Shown one piece after another: positions 37,475-42,001 of a stretch of DNA of 42,001 bases. The translations under genes were made by a program, and so were the position numbers. The DNA comes from Thalassobius sp. I31.1 (GTDB taxonomy: Bacteria; Pseudomonadota; Alphaproteobacteria; Rhodobacterales; Rhodobacteraceae), in contig NZ_PWAA01000014.1 of assembly GCF_003031585.1 (NCBI RefSeq), positions 1 through 42,001 on the forward strand. The letters run 5' to 3'. Each line of letters starts with the position of its first letter. The first letter of the stretch is position 1. The notes beneath the pieces are model-generated. The model was not told the DNA's origin. It did no database searches and saw nothing but the letters and a program-made list of their open reading frames with translations.

Positions 37475-37692
37475 GTCCGACCGCTTCGGTTCATTCCGGG
37501 ACGGAACTACTATGTCCTTCCCCGTGAAACGCGATCAGAGCATCACGCAGCACCTGTTGCTAAATGTATGCAAACTCTGTTTTCTCCCGGTTACAACCCC
37601 GTAAAGCCAAAGAAACAAGCCTGCGGCAAGTCACCCTACTGACAGCAATCTGTTTCCTGATAGTTTCACCAGGAAACCTGCAGGAGCCCCCC

Positions 37693-38115
37693 ATGTCCTA
37701 CCCCGTCCGGCGTTTTCCCATTACGGCTGAGGAAATCAACCGCGTAATGGTTAAATTCTACGCCCGTATTCGTGTGCACCCCGTGCTTGGTCCGGTGTTC
37801 AACGGGATTATTGGCACGGACAAAGGCGAATGGGCCGCGCATGAAGACAAGATCGGAGGGTTCTGGCGCAACGCACTTTTGCGGGAACAAAGCTATTCCG
37901 GAAATCCGATGCAGGTGCATCTGGATACACCGCAGATCCTGAACGAACACTTCCCTCTGTGGCTGGAGTTGTTTGAAGAGGTTCTGGCAACGGAACTGCA
38001 ACCGGAAACCGCAGCCGCCTGGGGCGCGATGACGCATCGGATTGCCCGTGGTTTCCGCATCCGCATGGCCGAAGACCGCGCGCCAGACGGCGCACCGCCT
38101 CAGCTGTCTTTCTGA
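37693..38115 (+). CDS. Group III truncated hemoglobin
   Basis: A cytosolic heme protein, 140 residues. The start at 37693 (MSYPVRRFPITAEEINRVM) has GGAG 6 nt upstream; the longer open frame adds 43 unlikely residues. The segments VKFYARIRVHPVLGPVFN, KIGGFWRNALL and GNPMQVHLDTPQILNEHFPLWLELFEEV match the group III pattern, with the histidine of NEHFPLW in the proximal F8 position. Group III globins are linked to nitric oxide or oxygen handling in other bacteria; the role here is inferred. Its 3' end overlaps the convergent ycjF-type gene by 16 bp. Confidence 0.92.
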   Translation: MSYPVRRFPITAEEINRVMVKFYARIRVHPVLGPVFNGIIGTDKGEWAAHEDKIGGFWRNALLREQSYSGNPMQVHLDTPQILNEHFPLWLELFEEVLATELQPETAAAWGAMTHRIARGFRIRMAEDRAPDGAPPQLSF

Positions 38116-39128
38116 TTGCCATTTCGGCCGAACAACCCTGCCAGCGCATTGCTGAGAACCGCGGTTACGCGCGGTGGTTTCCGGGCCGTGAAGGGCAGCG
38201 GGCGGCAGACCTCCATCGCAGCAATACCGACGCGGGCTGTCAGCGCACCATTCACCACGCCTTCGCCAAAGCGACGGGAAAACTTAGACAGAACCGATCC
38301 CCCCGCGACCGAACCAATCAGATCATCGCCCACCGCAACGGCACCTGTGGCCGCCAGATGGGTCAGGACAGAACGCATCAGCCGCCAGTTCCCCAGACTG
38401 CCCGTGCGCCCGCCGTATAGTTCCGCAATCCGGCGGATCATGCGCAGATTGGCCACAAGCGCTGTCAGCACATCGGCAAAAGCCAGCGGCAGAAGGGCCG
38501 TGACCGTCGCAACCTGACGGGCAGCGGCTTCGACCTCACGTGTTGCGGCTTCATCGATGGGCGTCAGAATTTCAGCTTCGGCCAGGGCCATATGGGCATC
38601 TGCATCATGGGTATCGCCCTGTTTTTCGGCAAAGTTCTGCAAAGCCCAGGTCAGCTCATCACGCTGCTGATACAGGCGCGTCAGACGCCCGGTCAGGTGT
38701 CGTGCCCCTGTCAGATCCCCGGCGGCCAGAACCTGTCCTGCTTCTTCATGAATACGGTCCAGACGCTTCAGTCGCAGGAAACCTGTGACCTCACGCAGGG
38801 CGATCAGCAGTGCAACCAGAACCAGCAAAGCAGAAAGGCCCAGAACCACCTGACTAAGCAACGTATTGCGCGCAATCAGCCCCATCACGATGTCCCAGCC
38901 CCAAAGGCCAAGCGCCAGCGATATCAGCGCGGTCAGCAACCACCAGAAGGCCCGCCCAAGGAACGACATACGCCGCGCACCCAGGGCCACCACATGGGTC
39001 ATAGCGGCAGCCGGACGGTCATTCCCGAAGACCTCTGGCACCGGCGGGGCGTCGGATGGGGTCAGCCGTTCCGATGCCTCAAGATCCAGACGGATCGGGC
39101 CGCGATGGGGTGTCTCTGTCTCGCTCAT
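38100..39128 (-). CDS. TIGR01620 / YcjF family membrane protein
   Basis: A 342-residue inner-membrane protein. Two close helices (about 56-77 and 85-112) follow a soluble N-terminus. The remainder has RLTRLYQQRDELTWALQNFA, the conserved DEAATREVEAAARQVATVTALLPLAFADVLTAL, and NLRMIRRIAELYGGRTGSLGNWRLMRSV typical of the TIGR01620/DUF697-like family. It is paired with the YcjX-type GTPase, as in E. coli ycjX-ycjF, where the genes belong to envelope stress responses. A GNAT gene is inserted between them, with 4-bp overlaps on both sides. Confidence 0.92.
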   Translation of the reverse strand: MSETETPHRGPIRLDLEASERLTPSDAPPVPEVFGNDRPAAAMTHVVALGARRMSFLGRAFWWLLTALISLALGLWGWDIVMGLIARNTLLSQVVLGLSALLVLVALLIALREVTGFLRLKRLDRIHEEAGQVLAAGDLTGARHLTGRLTRLYQQRDELTWALQNFAEKQGDTHDADAHMALAEAEILTPIDEAATREVEAAARQVATVTALLPLAFADVLTALVANLRMIRRIAELYGGRTGSLGNWRLMRSVLTHLAATGAVAVGDDLIGSVAGGSVLSKFSRRFGEGVVNGALTARVGIAAMEVCRPLPFTARKPPRVTAVLSNALAGLFGRNGNQKDS

Positions 39129-39580
39129 ATCTCTTCCCTTCCGGGCCGGTAAAACTGAATATCCGGCAGGCCCTCGTCATTGTCGCCCTCTGTGCGGGCA
39201 ACCTCGCGAAATCCCGCATGGGTATAGAAACGCACGGCCGCCTGATTTTCCGCGAAACACCAGAGATGCAGACCCGGTGGATGCAGACGCGCGGCATGGG
39301 CGATCAGCGTCTTTCCCTGACCTTGCCCGCGCGCCTGTGGTGCCAGGTACAGGCAGTTGATCCAGCCATCATGCAAATCAAGGAAACCCGCAATCTGCCC
39401 CGCTTCATCACGCAAAGCCGTCACACTGCCCCGTGTGATCAGACCGGCCAGAAAGGCTTCGGCCTGCGGCAATGTCCAGAGCTTCGGCATCCAGGCATTT
39501 TCCTGCACCCAGCCCATCAGGATTGTCGCGCAGGAAGCGGCGTCTAATGGGCGGGCCGGTTCAATCGTGAAACCCGTCAC
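39125..39580 (-). CDS. GNAT family N-acetyltransferase
   Basis: A 151-residue acetyltransferase. The acetyl-CoA pyrophosphate loop is LAPQARGQGQGKTLIAHA (near 80-97, Q/RxxGxG/A form). The C-terminal strand LWCFAENQAAVRFYTHAGFREVARTEGDNDEGLPDI is the usual motif B with NxxAxxFYxxxGF. The N-terminus places it in the general small GNAT group, and the substrate is not deducible. It overlaps both the upstream ycjX-type gene and the downstream ycjF-type gene by 4 bp, so it is translationally coupled to them. Confidence 0.93.
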   Translation of the reverse strand: MTGFTIEPARPLDAASCATILMGWVQENAWMPKLWTLPQAEAFLAGLITRGSVTALRDEAGQIAGFLDLHDGWINCLYLAPQARGQGQGKTLIAHAARLHPPGLHLWCFAENQAAVRFYTHAGFREVARTEGDNDEGLPDIQFYRPGREEI

Positions 39581-40992
39581 AGGCGATCCCCGATCAGAAA
39601 CTGCGCTGCTTTATCCAGACGAATATGGGGCGGGCCGGAACCGGGGCGCAACGCATCCGGTGCTGGCAGAAATTCCATCGCGTCAAATTCATGGGCCAGC
39701 CAGCGACGTTTCTGGTCGCGGGATTCTGAAAGCAGGATATTCGGATCCGCAGGCAGATCGCCGGCATAAAACAAGGCCTCCTGCCCCGGCGCACGCAGCC
39801 CCCGGACACAATCCAGTTCATCGCCGTTCTGGCGGTGGGTTTCTTCAACGGTTGTGCGCAGGGCCGCAATCGACAGGGCCTCTGTCTGTGCCCCCGCGAA
39901 ATCAGCGCGATCTTTCGCATCCCGCACAAGCGCTTCCATAATCGCGGTCAGGCGTGGGTGCTGGGAATGGTGCAGAAGATCCGCACGGGTGGCCGCAAAA
40001 AGGATTTTCTCAACCCTTTTAGAACGCCAGAGCCAGGACAAAAGCCCGTTCCCGCCGGGTTTAAAGGCCTTAAGAATACCCGCCATGGCTTCGCGCATAT
40101 CATCCACGGCCGCCGGGCCACGATGGATCGCACCCAGCGCATCAACCAGCACCACCTGACGATCGACACCGGAAAAATGGGTCTGGAAAAACGGTTTTGA
40201 GATCTGGTTTTTGTAAGCCTCAAAGCGGCGTTCCATCTCTCGCCAGAGGCTGCGGCGGGCGGGGCGATTACCACCTGGCACAGGCAGGGGCGCAAAAGAC
40301 AGCGCAGGCGCACCAGCAAGATCACCCGGCATCAGGAACCGACCAGGCGTGCAAAGGGAATAGCCCGCCTCGCGGGCCTCCTGCAGGTGGTCCGTGTAAA
40401 GCCTGGCCAGTTCTTTAGCCTGCGGTTCCTCAAATTGTTCCGCCCCGGCCAGAGCATCCGCCCGCGTCAGAAAATTTGCCCCCTGCCCCCGGGTCTTCAT
40501 GGCGGACAGCGTCTGTTCTGACCATTCTGAATAGCTTTGCTCCAACAGGGTCAGATCCGTCAGCCATTCACCGGGGTAATCCATAATATCAAGATGCAGG
40601 GTACGAGGGCCGGACAGGCTGCCAAGGATCCCGCCCGGCTGAATACGGAAAGACAGGCGCAGTTTGGACACCGAAGCCGTGCCTTCCGGCCAGTGCGGAT
40701 TTACGCCGGTCAGGGCGGCAAGGCGGGCCTCGTAATCAAAACGCGGCACTGTGTCGTCCGGATGGGGTTGCAGCCAAGCGGCCAGAATGCGCCCGCCGGA
40801 CGCCGCCGTCAGCTGGTTCATCCGGCCACGATCCAGAAGATTGGCCACAAGTGAGGTGATAAACACGGTTTTCCCGGCGCGCGACAAGCCTGTCACACCA
40901 AGGCGCAGCACGGGTTCGAACATGCTGTTTACACGGTCGCCGGTGCGTTCAATTTCACGGGTGATGCCCTCGGTAATCGTCGTCAGTACCAA
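39577..40992 (-). CDS. YcjX-like P-loop GTPase (DUF463)
   Basis: A 471-residue YcjX family protein with the P-loop GLSRAGKT near residues 33-40 (GVTGLSRAGKTVFITSLV). LDIMDYPGEWLTDL is the DxxG-like segment, and FSGVDRQVVLVDALGAIHRG and KILFAATRADLLHHSQH follow with the nucleotide-specificity-type TRAD. The start is a TTG at 40992, because AGGAG lies 6 nt upstream; the ATG frames further upstream (41040, 41118) lack a comparable site and one overlaps truA. It is the first of three coupled genes and divergent from truA across 110 nt. Confidence 0.9.
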   Translation of the reverse strand: MVLTTITEGITREIERTGDRVNSMFEPVLRLGVTGLSRAGKTVFITSLVANLLDRGRMNQLTAASGGRILAAWLQPHPDDTVPRFDYEARLAALTGVNPHWPEGTASVSKLRLSFRIQPGGILGSLSGPRTLHLDIMDYPGEWLTDLTLLEQSYSEWSEQTLSAMKTRGQGANFLTRADALAGAEQFEEPQAKELARLYTDHLQEAREAGYSLCTPGRFLMPGDLAGAPALSFAPLPVPGGNRPARRSLWREMERRFEAYKNQISKPFFQTHFSGVDRQVVLVDALGAIHRGPAAVDDMREAMAGILKAFKPGGNGLLSWLWRSKRVEKILFAATRADLLHHSQHPRLTAIMEALVRDAKDRADFAGAQTEALSIAALRTTVEETHRQNGDELDCVRGLRAPGQEALFYAGDLPADPNILLSESRDQKRRWLAHEFDAMEFLPAPDALRPGSGPPHIRLDKAAQFLIGDRL

Positions 40993-41102
40993 ATTCTGCT
41001 CCTGCCTGTTGATCTGAAGATAGGCGCAGACCGTAGGCATTGCAAAGCGCCCGTTCCCATACTGCTGATTGCCAGGGGCGAAATCCTGCGTTATCCGGGG
41101 GC

Positions 41103-41900
41103 ATGGCGAAATATGCACTAAAAATCGAATATGACGGAAAGCCCTTTAAAGGCTGGCAGCGGCAGGCGGATCAGCCCTCTGTTCAGCAGGCGATTGAAGA
41201 GGCTCTGGGGAAACTTGAGAAAAATCTCCCCTCTATTATGACAGCCGGGCGCACAGATACTGGCGTCCACGCCCTGGCGCAGGTGGCCCATTGTGAATTG
41301 CAAAAACCCTGGCAGCCTTTCCGCCTGTGCGAAGCCCTGAATTTCCACCTGAAACCCCACCCCGTTTCGATTGTCGATGTGGCCCAGGTGGATGATAATT
41401 TCAGTGCGCGTTTTTCCGCAGTTGAACGCCAGTATATCTATCGCATCCTGAACCGCCGCGCGCCTGCGACGTTTCATAAGGGGCAGGTCTGGCGTGTGCC
41501 TTATATACTGGATGTGAAAGCCATGCAGGACGCGGCCAACCATCTGATCGGGCTGCATGATTTCACGACATTCCGGTCTACCATGTGCCAGGCGGCATCA
41601 CCCGTAAAGACGATTGATGAAGCCCGGGTTGAAGTGCATGAAACGCTTGAAGGCCGCGAAATTCAGTTTCACTTCCGCGCCCGCAGCTTTCTGCACAATC
41701 AGATCCGTTCGATCGTTGGCACGCTGGAACGTGTAGGCGGTGGCGGCTGGACAGCTGAAGATTTCAAAGAAGTCCTGGATGCAGCGGATCGCCAGGCCTG
41801 CGGCCCGGTTGCCCCACCGCAGGGTCTTTATCTGAGCAAAGTGGTTTATCCGGAAGAGGTTTTCAAAGGCGAAGGCAGCAATTCGGGGCGTGGTGGTTAA
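41103..41900 (+). CDS. truA: tRNA pseudouridine(38-40) synthase TruA
   Basis: Converts U38-U40 in the anticodon arm to pseudouridine. The start at 41103 ([21 protein letters not shown]) is the conserved N-terminus; an in-frame ATG 63 nt upstream is unlikely. The catalytic aspartate is D52 in [44 protein letters not shown] and the C-terminal [18 protein letters not shown] are typical. The length of 265 is normal. Octamer array 3 begins 17 nt past its stop with no hairpin between them. Confidence 0.98.
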   Translation: MAKYALKIEYDGKPFKGWQRQADQPSVQQAIEEALGKLEKNLPSIMTAGRTDTGVHALAQVAHCELQKPWQPFRLCEALNFHLKPHPVSIVDVAQVDDNFSARFSAVERQYIYRILNRRAPATFHKGQVWRVPYILDVKAMQDAANHLIGLHDFTTFRSTMCQAASPVKTIDEARVEVHETLEGREIQFHFRARSFLHNQIRSIVGTLERVGGGGWTAEDFKEVLDAADRQACGPVAPPQGLYLSKVVYPEEVFKGEGSNSGRGG

Positions 41901-41917
41901 CAAAGCAGGAAGATTGA

Positions 41918-42001
41918 TTTTCTAGTTTTCTAGTTTTCTAGTTTTCTAGTTTTCTAGTTTTCTAGTTTTCTAGTTTTCTAGTTTTCTAGTTTTCTAGTTT
42001 T
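41918..42001 (+). repeat. Octanucleotide tandem array 3, (TTTTCTAG) x10.5 or more, truncated by window end
   Basis: Perfect TTTTCTAG units from 41918, ten full copies to 41997 plus TTTT at the edge; the right end is outside the window. The left boundary is sharp (base 41917 is A, not the G the repeat would need). It begins 17 nt after the truA stop and reads TTTTCTAG in the direction of truA. The repeat unit is identical to that of arrays 1 and 2. Confidence 0.98.

Overview
The window looks like chromosome from an alphaproteobacterium, most likely Rhodobacterales (Roseobacter-type). The support is a moderately high-GC coding background, the gene order ruvCAB / unknown / ybgC / tolQRAB-pal-cpoB / tilS / ftsH, a phosphatidylcholine synthase, DUF484-xerC, and the pairing of a TIGR01620 protein with a YcjX-type GTPase. 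I recognise no phage, IS element, CRISPR array, rRNA or tRNA. Nearly all genes are core housekeeping genes, so the unusual material is mostly between genes.

Layout. 1-3.5 kb (minus): one-carbon metabolism (fhs then folD), with a MOSC-domain gene upstream of fhs. 3.6-7.1 kb: a small accessory stretch holding a DUF333 lipoprotein, a low-GC DUF4236 gene, an MscS channel, a small secreted protein, a beta-propeller-like protein and a frameshifted coding remnant. 7.2-19.6 kb (all minus): ruvC-ruvA-ruvB, then an unknown gene, ybgC, tolQ-tolR-tolA-tolB-pal-cpoB, tilS and ftsH. This covers Holliday-junction processing, the trans-envelope Tol-Pal machine, tRNA-Ile modification and membrane proteolysis. 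19.9-22.9 kb: a DUF1127 gene, a small membrane protein, prmA and an MFS transporter. 23.3-25.9 kb (plus): a compact four-gene phospholipid module (PlsC-like, CdsA-like, a small membrane protein and a variant CDP-alcohol phosphatidyltransferase). 25.9-31.4 kb: priA (minus), DUF484-xerC (plus), pcs (plus) and an EamA transporter (minus). 31.6-36.3 kb (minus): ileS, an unknown gene overlapping its end, ogt and a secreted unknown. 36.5-42 kb: an alpha/beta hydrolase and a group III truncated globin (plus), the ycjX / GNAT / ycjF cluster (minus) and truA (plus).

The outstanding feature is a family of perfect octanucleotide tandem arrays, (TTTTCTAG)n, at 25-104, 17165-17244 and 41918-42001 (the last runs off the window). 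The first two have exactly ten full units and the third has at least ten and a half; I see no mismatch in any. All are intergenic. The middle one is inverted relative to the other two. Arrays 2 and 3 sit just 3' of ruvB and truA, with no recognisable hairpin terminator between the stop codon and the array, and both read TTTTCTAG in the sense of that gene. Array 1 fits the same rule if it follows a plus-strand gene ending at the left edge. Each unit contains palindromic CTAG, and because 8 is not a multiple of 3, any three units put a TAG stop in all six frames. I know of no described function for such an element; it is the best candidate here for an undescribed system.

Secondary points are a strong hairpin between tolQ and tolR, CCCGG-core hairpins upstream of the lipid module, a repeated palindromic site upstream of the DUF1127 gene, and twin hairpins between divergent genes at 36.45 kb.
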